A stretch of DNA of 56,974 nt from Saprospiraceae bacterium (GCA_020436935.1 JAGQWX010000031.1:1-56974), one strand, 5' to 3'. Shown: positions 25,972-34,792, numbered from the stretch's first letter. The notes: a model not told the origin generated them from the letters alone. Translations and numbers: made by a program.

Positions 25972-27948
25972 ATGAGATCACAAACAAGAATCTTCGTATT
26001 GGCCCTGGCAATAATGATTGGGGGCCTCATTTATTTCAATGGTTGTCAGACCGGCGCTAAACAAGCCGCAGGCGGAGCCCTAAGTGCAGATGCTGCCAGC
26101 GCCGTATATGTGGCTCCGGGAGAATATGATGAATTCTATGGATTTATGTCTGGTGGGTTCAGTGGTCAGGTTTCTGTTTATGGCATTCCGAGTGGCAGAT
26201 TGCTCAAAGTCATACCGGTTTTTTCGCAAGATGCGGAAAAAGGTTATGGCTACAATGAAGAGACCAAGCCCCTACTCAACACGTCTTTTGGTTTCATCCC
26301 ATGGGATGATGCCCACCACCCGGAACTATCCCAGACCAAAGGAGAAACTGACGGACGCTGGTTGTTCATCAATGGCAACAACACGCCAAGAATTGCCAGA
26401 ATTGACCTTACCACTTTTGAAACAGCGGAGATCATCGAAATCCCCAACAGCGGAGGGAATCACTCCTCCCCTTTCACTACCGAAAACACAGAATACGTTG
26501 TGGCAGGCACAAGATTCGGAGTGCCCTACCCCCAGAAAGATGTTGAAATAGCCTCCTATGCGGAAAATTTTAAGGGTATGCTGACCTATGTTAAGGTGGG
26601 AGCAGAAGGAGAAATGGACATTGCCTTCCAGGTGCTTTTGCCCGCTTTTGACTATGATCTGGCGCACTCAGGCAAAGGCAATTCCCACGGCTGGACATTT
26701 TTCACTTCCTACAACACCGAGCAGAAACACAATCTTCTAGAAGTAAATGCTTCACAAAATGACAAAGACTTCATAGCCGCGGTCAATTGGAAAAAAGCTG
26801 AAGAATACATAGCTCAGGGGAAGTTTAAAGAAATGCCTGCCAACTATTGTGTAAACAGGTACAGTGAAAGTACCCACATGGCTACTTCAGAGACCAAAAA
26901 GACAGTGAAGGTTTTAATTCCCGAAGAATGTCCGGGGCTGGTTTATTTCCTGCCTACTCCAAAATCCCCACATGGTGTTGATGTCGATCCTACAGGTGAG
27001 TACATCATCGGCAATGGAAAACTTTCGGCAGACTTGACCGTCCACTCTTTCACCAATATGATCAAAGCCATAGACAACAAAGACTTTGAGACCACCATTG
27101 CTGGTGTACCCGTGCTAAAATATGAAAGTGTCATTGGCGGCACTGTTGTAAAACCAGGTCTTGGGCCATTGCATACAGAGTTTGACAACAATGGCAATGC
27201 ATATACTACCTTCTTCATCTCATCAGAAGTGGTAAAATGGAAGCTGGGCACCTGGGAAGTGTTGGACAGAATTCCTACCTATTATTCTGTTGGTCACCTC
27301 ATGATACCTGGTGGAGACTCCAGAAAACCGGATGGAAAGTACCTGATAGCATTGAATAAGATCACCAAAGACAGATACCTCCCTACCGGCCCTGAAATGA
27401 ACCACTCCGCTCAATTGTATGACATTTCCGGAGATAAAATGAAGCTATTGCTCGACTTCCCTACCATTGGTGAACCCCACTACGCACAGGGCATTGCGGC
27501 CAGCAAAATAGTCTCTAAAAGCAAAAAGATATATCCAATTGAAGAGAATAAACATCCTTACAGGGCTTTAGGCGAGAAAGAAACCAAGGTAGTCAGAGAA
27601 GGAAATGTGGTCCATGTTTACATGACTACCATCAGAAGTCACTTTGCGCCTGACAACATCGAAGGCATCAAGGTGGGGGATAAGGTATATTTCCATGTCA
27701 CCAATCTTGAACAGGACTTTGATGTACCTCATGGATTTGCGGTGCAGGGTGCTCAAAATGCCGAGCTACTCATCATGCCGGGTCAAACAGAGACGATGTA
27801 CTGGGAGCCGCAGCGCGAGGGTGTATTTCCATTCTATTGCACCGACTTTTGCAGCGCTTTGCACCAGGAAATGCAAGGGTATGTGAGAGTATCTGGCAAA
27901 TCAAGCAACCTACCATTGAAATGGAGTTTGGGTGAGCCAGAATCATAA
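25972..27948 (+). CDS. nosZ: Nitrous oxide reductase, clade II (Sec-dependent)
   Basis: NosZ reduces N2O to N2 in the periplasm. From ATG 25972 the protein has 658 residues; an in-frame ATG at 25939 adds 11 but sits at the predicted transcription start. The signal sequence is Sec-type, with no twin-arginine motif, as in clade II enzymes; it ends near N-G-C25, so lipidation is possible. The propeller domain carries the CuZ histidines (D-A-H-H-P-E and further HG/H motifs such as N-S-H-G-W and S-P-H-G-V-D). The C-terminal cupredoxin domain binds CuA through H587, C623-T-D-F-C627, H631 and M634. The ligand set looks complete, so the enzyme should be active. It heads the plus-strand nos operon and has its own strong promoter. 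Confidence 0.96.
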   Translation: MRSQTRIFVLALAIMIGGLIYFNGCQTGAKQAAGGALSADAASAVYVAPGEYDEFYGFMSGGFSGQVSVYGIPSGRLLKVIPVFSQDAEKGYGYNEETKPLLNTSFGFIPWDDAHHPELSQTKGETDGRWLFINGNNTPRIARIDLTTFETAEIIEIPNSGGNHSSPFTTENTEYVVAGTRFGVPYPQKDVEIASYAENFKGMLTYVKVGAEGEMDIAFQVLLPAFDYDLAHSGKGNSHGWTFFTSYNTEQKHNLLEVNASQNDKDFIAAVNWKKAEEYIAQGKFKEMPANYCVNRYSESTHMATSETKKTVKVLIPEECPGLVYFLPTPKSPHGVDVDPTGEYIIGNGKLSADLTVHSFTNMIKAIDNKDFETTIAGVPVLKYESVIGGTVVKPGLGPLHTEFDNNGNAYTTFFISSEVVKWKLGTWEVLDRIPTYYSVGHLMIPGGDSRKPDGKYLIALNKITKDRYLPTGPEMNHSAQLYDISGDKMKLLLDFPTIGEPHYAQGIAASKIVSKSKKIYPIEENKHPYRALGEKETKVVREGNVVHVYMTTIRSHFAPDNIEGIKVGDKVYFHVTNLEQDFDVPHGFAVQGAQNAELLIMPGQTETMYWEPQREGVFPFYCTDFCSALHQEMQGYVRVSGKSSNLPLKWSLGEPES

Positions 27949-27974
27949 GTAATTGACAAAATTCTGAATAGAAG

Positions 27975-28008
27975 CCGGGAAGTGGACGGCGTTTAGAAAA
28001 CTTCCCGG
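27975..28008 (+). other. Stable hairpin between nosZ and the downstream nos genes
   Basis: CCGGGAAGT (27975-27983) pairs perfectly with ACTTCCCGG (28000-28008) across a 16-base loop. No T-run follows. It sits 26 bases after the nosZ stop and ahead of the next gene, so it may stabilise the nosZ mRNA 3' end or act as a partial terminator, giving more NosZ than accessory proteins. Confidence 0.55.
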
Positions 28009-28034
28009 TTATCTAAATCTCTAAAACATTAACA

Positions 28035-28622
28035 ATGAACAAATTAGCAAAACCAGTCATGGTTCTGGCCTCCATTCTTTTGGTTTCACTTTTCTTTTTG
28101 CCAATGTGGAACATAACACTCTTGGCCCCACAATACCCCGATGGTGTAGAAATGCACATATACATCAATAAAATAGGAGGATCATCTCCAGGTACACTTC
28201 AAAATGTAAACATTCTCAACCACTACATTGGAATGAAAAAAATCGAACCAGATTCTATTCCTGAGTTGAAATACATGCCTTCGATCATCGTATTTTTTAT
28301 TGTCTTTGGTCTTTTAACAGCAGTACTCAACAAAAAATGGCTTTTTGCTACCTGGTTCATTGCCTTTACCCTGGTGCTGTGCATAGGTTTGTATGACTTT
28401 TACCTTTGGGAATATGATTATGGACATTCTTTGGATGCCAACGCCCCAATGAAATTTGATGATGAGTCTTTCCAACCTCCGCTTATTGGAAGAAAAGTCA
28501 TTCTGAATTTTGTCGCGATATCAATGCCACACATCGGGGGATATTTGGTGGCTCTTTCCCTATCTCTCTCAGCTGTTGCGTTTTGGTTGAGCACAAAAAA
28601 CACTAAAATCATTGCATCATGA
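28035..28622 (+). CDS. Small integral membrane protein of the nos cluster, function unknown
   Basis: The 195-residue protein has four clear hydrophobic segments (about 8-30, 78-95, 100-118 and 160-185). The first is followed by a periplasmic loop containing M-H-I-Y-I-N-K-I-G-G. An N-terminal W-N-I-T-L-L-A-P-Q-Y-P-D-G segment follows the first membrane helix. Proteins of this kind occur between nosZ and nosL in other Bacteroidota nos clusters as far as I recall, but have no assigned role. The stop overlaps the nosL start (ATGA), so it is in the nos operon. Possible roles are assistance in electron delivery or copper-site assembly; none is shown by the sequence. Confidence 0.8.
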   Translation: MNKLAKPVMVLASILLVSLFFLPMWNITLLAPQYPDGVEMHIYINKIGGSSPGTLQNVNILNHYIGMKKIEPDSIPELKYMPSIIVFFIVFGLLTAVLNKKWLFATWFIAFTLVLCIGLYDFYLWEYDYGHSLDANAPMKFDDESFQPPLIGRKVILNFVAISMPHIGGYLVALSLSLSAVAFWLSTKNTKIIAS

Positions 28623-29056
28623 AGCCAACGATAATTGTTCTGTTTATGGTAATTATATCCGGTTGTCAGCCAAAGGTTGAGAAAATAAATTACCATGAAG
28701 ATGAGTGCCATCATTGCAAAATGATCATTTCTGATTCAAAATTTGGAGCAGAATTGGTCACAAAAAAAGGGAAGATTTATAAATATGACTCTGTAGAATG
28801 TATGCTCAGAGTACTCTCTTCAACATCACCCGAGCAGTATGCCTACATGCTCGTGACCGACTATAAAACACCTGGAAATCTTGTAAATGCATCATCCGCA
28901 CATTATATAATTTCTGAAAACTTACCTAGTCCTATGGGTGCAAATCTCACATCATTCAATGACGAAAAATCGGCAGCTGAGGTTTTGGAGTCTAAGGGGG
29001 GTAAGGTTTATAACTTTTCGGAAATCCTTGAATACATAAAAATGAACTGGCGATGA
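28619..29056 (+). CDS. nosL: NosL copper-binding lipoprotein
   Basis: NosL is a periplasmic Cu(I) chaperone for the CuZ site of nitrous oxide reductase. The protein of 145 residues has a lipobox ending at C16 and the metal-binding motif C30-H-H-C33-K-M35. A second landmark is the Y-K-Y-D-S-V-E-C-M segment near residues 55-63. Length and motif order are normal. The start and stop codons overlap those of its neighbours by four bases on both sides, so translation is coupled to the upstream membrane protein and to nosD. Confidence 0.92.
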   Translation: MKPTIIVLFMVIISGCQPKVEKINYHEDECHHCKMIISDSKFGAELVTKKGKIYKYDSVECMLRVLSSTSPEQYAYMLVTDYKTPGNLVNASSAHYIISENLPSPMGANLTSFNDEKSAAEVLESKGGKVYNFSEILEYIKMNWR

Positions 29057-30285
29057 AAGCAACAATAGGCCTATTGATTCTTTTTTTCTTGAAATTGAGC
29101 ACCCATGCCAGGACAATTGTAACATGCCCTGAATGCCCAATAAAATCAGTGCATGAAGCATATGACTTGGCTCAAAACTGCGATTCTATTATCATCAAAA
29201 AAGGACAATATCAAATAGATAATCTCATTGTAAAAAAACAAATCGCAATTCTAGGATATGAAAATCCCCGACTCATTTCTAAATCCGGAGGTGAAATATT
29301 AACCATTGCATCAAATAATGTTTCAGTCAGTGGAATAATATTTAAGGGCGTGAAGACCAATTTTCTCAAGGAAAACGCAGCCATACACATCCTAAAGGTA
29401 AAAGACTTTGAGATTTCGAATAATGTATTTGAAGAATGCTTTTTTGGAATTTATGTGGAGAAAGGTAAAAGAGGAAGTATACATGGAAACAATATTTATG
29501 GAAATGCCAAAGTTGAGGCGGATAGTGGCAATGGCATACATGCATGGTATTGTGACAGCTTGGAGATTTACAACAACAACATCAGAGGCCATCGGGATGG
29601 TATCTATTTTGAGTTCGTAAATAACAGCAAAATATACAATAACCGTAGTTTTGAAAACTTGCGGTATGGCTTACATTTTATGTTCTCTAATGACGACCAA
29701 TACACAAGGAATACTTTTGAAAACAATGGCGTAGGGGTGGCCGTAATGTTTTCCAGAAGAATAAAAATGCTGGAAAATATATTTATAAGAAATTGGGGTC
29801 ATGCTGCCTATGGCTTATTGCTTAAGGAAATTTACGATGCAGAGATTATAAAAAATACTTTTAAAGAAAATACTGTTGGCGTTTTTGTAGAAGGATCAAA
29901 TAGAATCAATTACCAAAGAAATGATTTTATAAGGAACGGTTATGCCATAAAATTTTCAGGAGGTTGTGAATCCAACCGTATTTCATACAACAATTTTCTA
30001 CATAATTCTTTGGACATGCTGGTCTCTTCCAAGTTATTGGACAATTCTCTTTCACAAAATTACTGGAGTGAATATGCGGGGTATGATCTAGACAAAAATG
30101 GAAATGGAGACATCCCCTATTACCCTGTCAAATTGTATTCATACATTCTCAATCAAGTCCCTGAATCTGTGGTACTTATGAGAAGCTTATTTGTAGAAAT
30201 AGTAAATTTTTCCGAAAAAATAAGCCCCCAATTTACACCGAAGGATGTATTTGACGCTTCACCAAAAATGACAATCAACCAATGA
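29053..30285 (+). CDS. nosD: NosD, copper-site maturation protein
   Basis: The 410-residue periplasmic protein starts with a signal peptide (MKATIGLLILFFLKLSTHA) and consists mostly of CASH-type right-handed beta-helix repeats. Typical NosD turns are H-G-N-N-I-Y-G-N, I-Y-N-N-N-I-R-G-H-R-D-G-I-Y-F-E and L-R-Y-G-L-H-F-M-F-S-N-D, the last being especially characteristic. NosD works with the NosFY transporter in assembling the CuZ cluster. It is coupled to nosL upstream and nosF downstream through ATGA overlaps. No sign of truncation. Confidence 0.95.
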   Translation: MKATIGLLILFFLKLSTHARTIVTCPECPIKSVHEAYDLAQNCDSIIIKKGQYQIDNLIVKKQIAILGYENPRLISKSGGEILTIASNNVSVSGIIFKGVKTNFLKENAAIHILKVKDFEISNNVFEECFFGIYVEKGKRGSIHGNNIYGNAKVEADSGNGIHAWYCDSLEIYNNNIRGHRDGIYFEFVNNSKIYNNRSFENLRYGLHFMFSNDDQYTRNTFENNGVGVAVMFSRRIKMLENIFIRNWGHAAYGLLLKEIYDAEIIKNTFKENTVGVFVEGSNRINYQRNDFIRNGYAIKFSGGCESNRISYNNFLHNSLDMLVSSKLLDNSLSQNYWSEYAGYDLDKNGNGDIPYYPVKLYSYILNQVPESVVLMRSLFVEIVNFSEKISPQFTPKDVFDASPKMTINQ

Positions 30286-30992
30286 TCAAGATCAACAATC
30301 TGCATAAATCGTACAAAAAAAATAAAGTACTTAAAGGTCTGAATTTAACATTTGACCACAAAGGAATATTGGCTTTGCTGGGACCAAATGGTTCGGGTAA
30401 AACCACTTTATTAAAATGTATTTTAGGCCTGATAATTCCCGACGAAGGTCAAATATTATTTCAGGGTAAAAACATTAAATCCGAATTTAAATACAGAACT
30501 GAGATAGGATACTTACCACAGATAGCCCAATTTCCAGAGAATCTTACCGGTAATGAATTGATTGATTTAATGAGAAATATTAAACCAAGAACCAATCGGG
30601 CAGAGGAATTGATCAAGTTATTCAATCTTGAAAATGAGTTGGACAAAAAAATGGGAAACCTGTCCGGAGGGAACAAACAGAAAATCAATATTGTCATAGC
30701 CATGATGTCTGATGATCCTTTTTTAATCCTCGACGAGCCAAGCACAGGCCTTGATCCTTTGTCGATACGCAAACTTAAGGCGCTTCTCACTGAAGAAAAA
30801 AATAGGGGCAAAATGATTATCGTGACCACACATATCATGGATCTCGCAGAGGATTTGGCGGATAAAGTACTTTTTATGCTGGATGGTAAGATCAGGTATA
30901 ATGGAGGAATGATGGAACTTCTTGATCAAGAAGAAGAAGACAGCCTGGAAAATGCAATTGCCAACCTGCTCGAAAATAAAAAAAAAGTGTAA
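30282..30992 (+). CDS. nosF: NosF, ABC ATPase for NosZ maturation
   Basis: The 236-residue cytoplasmic ATPase carries Walker A at residues 34-42 (GPNGSGKTT), a Q-loop (Y-L-P-Q-I-A-Q), the signature L-S-G-G-N-K-Q-K near 127, Walker B F-L-I-L-D-E-P and the switch His in T-T-H-I-M-D. With NosY and NosD it forms the maturation complex. It ends in a Lys-rich tail encoded by a run of nine A residues just before the stop. A slip in this run would extend the frame by about 40 codons (see finding). It overlaps nosD by ATGA. Confidence 0.94.
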   Translation: MIKINNLHKSYKKNKVLKGLNLTFDHKGILALLGPNGSGKTTLLKCILGLIIPDEGQILFQGKNIKSEFKYRTEIGYLPQIAQFPENLTGNELIDLMRNIKPRTNRAEELIKLFNLENELDKKMGNLSGGNKQKINIVIAMMSDDPFLILDEPSTGLDPLSIRKLKALLTEEKNRGKMIIVTTHIMDLAEDLADKVLFMLDGKIRYNGGMMELLDQEEEDSLENAIANLLENKKKV

Positions 30993-31118
30993 CTGGGCAG
31001 CTGTTCGCTTTTGAATCAAAAATTCAGGGCATTTTAAGTCAGACGAGACATATTTTTGAAGAAATAGCAGCGCTATTGCTTAAAAAATTGTCGAAGTATC
31101 ACTTAAAATGAACCATTT

Positions 31119-31181
31119 ATGAACAAAATGGATATAGCTGAACAGTTACAAAAAAGTAAATCAAAATCTGAAGACAAATGA
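31119..31181 (+). other. 20-codon reading frame overlapping the nosY start
   Basis: This short frame (M-N-K-M-D-I-A-E-Q-L-Q-K-S-K-S-K-S-E-D-K) ends with a TGA that overlaps the nosY ATG (ATGA), the same coupling layout as the other nos genes. It may be a leader peptide whose translation brings ribosomes to nosY, or the remnant of a gene formerly between nosF and nosY. The evidence is only position and codon frame. Confidence 0.35.
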
Positions 31182-31960
31182 AATATATTCTGAAATACAG
31201 TTTTTATGAAATGGTCAGGAGCAAGTGGGCCTATATTTATACGGGTTTCTATTTGTGTGTAACCTTCGCCCTTTATTTGCTCTCCAATGATTTAGACAAA
31301 ACCCTCATCAGTTTGTCAAACATTACCCTGGCCCTGACCCCACTCATTGGCATATTATTTGGGACCAGCTATTACTACAGCTCAAAGGAGTTTTTGCAAT
31401 TGCTATTGAGTCAACCCATTTCGAGATGGCATTTGTTTTTGGGCATGTATGGCGGTATGGCCATAACTCTTTGTGTGAGTATCTTGATTGGAATTGGTCT
31501 GCCTTTGATTTCCTTTGGTATTCTATCAAGTGCCAGCGTCAACTTATTTTTGCTTTTGATGACAATGGCCTGCACGCTTTCTGTCATATTTTCGCTCATT
31601 GCTTTTCTGATTGCTATGCAATTTGATGACAAAGTGAAGGGATTGAGCATTTCAATTTTTATCTGGCTTTTCTTCGCAATCCTCTATGATGGATTCACGC
31701 TGCTCCTCCTTTTTCTGTTCAAAGATTATCCGCTGGATAAATTTACCATTGGGGCTGTAATTACCAATCCAATAGATCTTGCAAGAATTCTGATCACCAT
31801 GAACCTGGACGTGTCTGCCATGATGGGATATACCGGCGCTGTCATGTCTAAATTTTTAGGAAAGGGCATCGGTATGGTTGTTATTACGATTTCTTTGATT
31901 TTATGGACGTTGATTCCTTTGGGATTATTGAAACAAATGGGTATTAAAAAAGACTTTTAA
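31178..31960 (+). CDS. nosY: NosY, ABC permease for NosZ maturation
   Basis: The 260-residue inner-membrane protein has about six hydrophobic segments and belongs to the ABC-2 type permease group. The N-terminal cytoplasmic stretch (M-K-Y-I-L-K-Y-S-F-Y-E-M-V-R-S-K-W) and the S-K-E-F-L-Q-L-L-L-S-Q-P-I-S-R segment near residue 70 are usual for NosY. It forms the membrane part of the NosDFY complex that supports CuZ assembly. It is separated from nosF by 185 bases, unlike the other tightly overlapped nos genes, and is followed 11 bases later by the TonB receptor. Confidence 0.92.
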   Translation: MKYILKYSFYEMVRSKWAYIYTGFYLCVTFALYLLSNDLDKTLISLSNITLALTPLIGILFGTSYYYSSKEFLQLLLSQPISRWHLFLGMYGGMAITLCVSILIGIGLPLISFGILSSASVNLFLLLMTMACTLSVIFSLIAFLIAMQFDDKVKGLSISIFIWLFFAILYDGFTLLLLFLFKDYPLDKFTIGAVITNPIDLARILITMNLDVSAMMGYTGAVMSKFLGKGIGMVVITISLILWTLIPLGLLKQMGIKKDF

Positions 31961-31971
31961 AACATTATACA

Positions 31972-34221
31972 ATGAAAAATATAAAAATCACATCAGTGCT
32001 GATAATGATGCTGCTTACCTTTGGCCTTTATGCTCAAAAAGCAGCAAAAATTCAATTGATCTCAACCAATGGTGAGGTGCTGCAAGACGCTTACTTTTCT
32101 TATGGCGAACAAAGCGGAACCTCCGATGAAGGAGGAAAAATAGAGTTTATTTTTGAACCAAATGTTAGCATGGAATTATCTCATATTGGTTTTGGAAAAT
32201 GGAAGCTTACACAAGACAAGTTAGAGGAAGCCATAACACAAGGCGTTTTCATCGTTGAGCCACGCAGCATGGTACTGCAACCTGTGACAGTAATCGTGAT
32301 GAAGTACAAAACAAGTGAACAGGAAAATATGGATTTTACTTATAAAGAGAACCTGGCCTATGATGGGGGTGAAGTATTGAAACGAACACCTGCAATCAGT
32401 GGCATCAGGAAAAGTGGTTCCTATGGCTTTGATCCGGTGATGCGAGGTTTTAAATACGATCAGCTCAATGTAGTCATGAATGGCACACAATGTGCAACAG
32501 CAGCATGTCCCAACAGAATGGATCCACCTACAAGTCAAATGGCTCCTAATATGGTGAAGCGGGTCGAAATTTTAAAAGGCCCTTATGCACTCCGATTTGG
32601 TGGAGGATTGGGAGGAACCATAAATTACGTTACAGAAGAACCAAGTTTCGACATAAGAAAAATATCTGGAAGGGTGTCAGGAAATTACGATAGCAACAAC
32701 GCTGCATACAAAACAGAGGGTATGGTAAAATGGCAATATGACCGGATGTACCTTTCATTGCTCGGTTCACTGGCTTCAGGAAATGATTATCGGGACGGCA
32801 GTGGAAACTATATACCCGCTGACTACTCAAGGACAAGTTTGGGAATAAATACAGGAGTCAAGCTAACAGACAAGCAGATCATAGAGCTTACAGCATTTCA
32901 GAACAATGCCAAAGACGTGGATTTTGCCGGTTTAATGATGGACCTGAGGAGTGACAAAACCACCATGCTCAATGCCAGCCATGTTTACAAAAACGGGAAT
33001 AAAAGGCTATCCGGGATAAAGACAACATTTTTTTATTCTGGAGTTGATCATTTGATGGACAATCTTTTGAAAAACTTAAACCCCAGGATGATGGATGCAT
33101 CCACAAAGGCAGAAACTGTCAATTTAGGCGGCCGGTCTGAGGCAACTTTGAAATGGTTGAACGGTATATTGTATGCTGGTATCGATGTAAAACAGGAAGG
33201 CGCTGAAGGACTGAGGACAAGAAAAATGTTGATGGGTCCTATGGCAGGAAAAGTTTTAGTGGACAATGCATGGCAGCATGGAACGATCAACAAAACTGGC
33301 TTTTTTGCTGAATACAACCATTCAATAGATGATTGGAGATTGGTCGGATCTTCCAGAATAGAAATCAATAAATCGGATGTTTTGGATGCCGATCAATCAT
33401 TTTTGGAATTAAACCCTACACCTGAAAACATGCAAATCAATCCCAATATCAGCATTGGGGTAATAAAAAAGATCAAACGAAATGTGGCCCTTGGATTCTG
33501 GCTGGCAAGAGCGCAGAGAAGTGCAGGGCTCACCGAAAGATACATCAATAAATTTGCTGTCGGAAATGACCCTTATGAATTGATTGGAAATCCAAATCTT
33601 CGACCTGAAATCAACAACCAAATGGATTTGACGTTTGAATATAAAGCCAAAATGATCGCATTAAGTGCTGATGTGTTTTCATCCTATATGCAGGATTACA
33701 TCACTTCATTTATACATGTAAATATCCCCAAACTTACTCCATCCAGCCCGGGAGTGAGGAAGTTTGAAAACATTCCAGGTGTCATGAAGGCTGGTTTTGA
33801 ACTGAGTGCAAGCCATCATCTCTCCAATTGGTTGTGTCAAAATTTTGATCTTGCATATACTTACGCACAAGATTTAGAAAGAAATGAAGCTTTACCCGAG
33901 ATTGCACCTATGGATTTAAGATATTCCTTAAAAAGTCATAATTTCAATAATAAATTACAATCAGAATTTGGCTTTCGTTATGTATCAGCTCAAAAAAGAA
34001 TCTCAAAAGAGTATGGCGAATCTACAAGTGATTCATTCTTTACTTTAGACTTGGAATTTGGATATCACATTTTAAACAATTGGACAGTTACTACTGGTGT
34101 TCAAAATATTTTAGATGCCTCATATGCAGAACATCTCAATAGATCGACACTCGGCATGAATGCAGGTCTGATGAATGCTCCGGGACGAAACTTCTATATT
34201 ACCAGTTCTTTTTCATTTTAA
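31972..34221 (+). CDS. nosA: TonB-dependent copper receptor, NosA/OprC type
   Basis: The 749-residue outer-membrane protein has a signal peptide (ending G-L-Y-A-Q), a short carboxypeptidase-regulatory-like domain (about 25-100), a plug domain with V-M-R-G-F and L-K-G-P-Y-A-L-R-F-G-G-G-L-G-G near 155-217, and a barrel ending in F-Y-I-T-S-S-F-S-F. It has C179-P-N-R-M183 in the plug and H360-L-M362 in the barrel. As I recall, OprC of Pseudomonas aeruginosa binds copper through a CxxxM-HxM arrangement of this kind, and NosA of P. stutzeri is its homologue. Copper import for NosZ is therefore a strong inference. It is 11 bases after nosY, in the same operon. Confidence 0.85.
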   Translation: MKNIKITSVLIMMLLTFGLYAQKAAKIQLISTNGEVLQDAYFSYGEQSGTSDEGGKIEFIFEPNVSMELSHIGFGKWKLTQDKLEEAITQGVFIVEPRSMVLQPVTVIVMKYKTSEQENMDFTYKENLAYDGGEVLKRTPAISGIRKSGSYGFDPVMRGFKYDQLNVVMNGTQCATAACPNRMDPPTSQMAPNMVKRVEILKGPYALRFGGGLGGTINYVTEEPSFDIRKISGRVSGNYDSNNAAYKTEGMVKWQYDRMYLSLLGSLASGNDYRDGSGNYIPADYSRTSLGINTGVKLTDKQIIELTAFQNNAKDVDFAGLMMDLRSDKTTMLNASHVYKNGNKRLSGIKTTFFYSGVDHLMDNLLKNLNPRMMDASTKAETVNLGGRSEATLKWLNGILYAGIDVKQEGAEGLRTRKMLMGPMAGKVLVDNAWQHGTINKTGFFAEYNHSIDDWRLVGSSRIEINKSDVLDADQSFLELNPTPENMQINPNISIGVIKKIKRNVALGFWLARAQRSAGLTERYINKFAVGNDPYELIGNPNLRPEINNQMDLTFEYKAKMIALSADVFSSYMQDYITSFIHVNIPKLTPSSPGVRKFENIPGVMKAGFELSASHHLSNWLCQNFDLAYTYAQDLERNEALPEIAPMDLRYSLKSHNFNNKLQSEFGFRYVSAQKRISKEYGESTSDSFFTLDLEFGYHILNNWTVTTGVQNILDASYAEHLNRSTLGMNAGLMNAPGRNFYITSSFSF

Positions 34222-34322
34222 TCCGGTGCATCTGATTTGGCAATGATGTGATTTTGTGATACGGTGATTTGGTGGGGTGGATATTCTATAAGTCAATTAT
34301 TAATAGAGCAAATCAAAAGAAA

Positions 34323-34344
34323 AAAACATATTTAAATATTTTTA
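34323..34344. promoter_or_regulatory. AT-rich palindrome upstream of the Rrf2 regulator
   Basis: The core 34328-34339 is a perfect 12-base palindrome, ATATTTAAATAT. Over 22 bases the site matches the nosZ promoter palindrome (25885-25906) at 18 positions. It ends 20 bases before the regulator ATG, a position suited to autoregulation. Confidence 0.45.
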
Positions 34345-34363
34345 TGCCATAAATAAGAATGAA

Positions 34364-34792
34364 ATGTTATCCAAGACTGCTAAATATGGAATAAAGGCTG
34401 TAATATTCATAGCTCATCAATCTTTGCAACAAAAAAGAGTTGGTGTGCCTGAGATTGCGCTCGGTATTGAGGCGCCTCAACATTTCATTGGGAAAATTGT
34501 GCAGCAATTGGCAAAATTTGGTGTATTGTCTTCCATTAAAGGGCCAAATGGTGGTTTTGAGATGTCGGAAAAACAGAGAAAGGCAACAAATATCCGGACC
34601 ATTGTAGAAATCCTGGATGGTCCGGATTTATATACCAAGTGTGGATTGGGTCTGGAAAACTGCAGCGCCGGCAAGCCCTGCCCTATCCATGACGCTTATG
34701 CTGAAGTAAGGCACAAAATCATCAGCATGCACACCAATGCTTCGGTGGATGAGATGGCAAATGACATAAACGATATTTCTTTCCTAAAATAG
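34364..34792 (+). CDS. Rrf2-family iron-sulfur regulator (NsrR/IscR-like)
   Basis: The 142-residue protein has an N-terminal winged helix (about 1-65, with Y-G-I-K-A-V-I-F-I-A near residue 8 and S-I-K-G-P-N-G-G-F near 57) and a cluster-binding segment with three Cys: C93, C100 and C106. The spacing (C-x6-C-x5-C) is close to that of NsrR and IscR, which carry [4Fe-4S] or [2Fe-2S] clusters that sense NO or cluster status. Located at the end of the nos cluster, it probably controls nos and the divergent globin unit in response to NO. The shared palindromes at 25885 and 34323 fit this. Distinguishing NsrR from IscR by sequence alone is not possible here. Confidence 0.85.
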   Translation: MLSKTAKYGIKAVIFIAHQSLQQKRVGVPEIALGIEAPQHFIGKIVQQLAKFGVLSSIKGPNGGFEMSEKQRKATNIRTIVEILDGPDLYTKCGLGLENCSAGKPCPIHDAYAEVRHKIISMHTNASVDEMANDINDISFLK

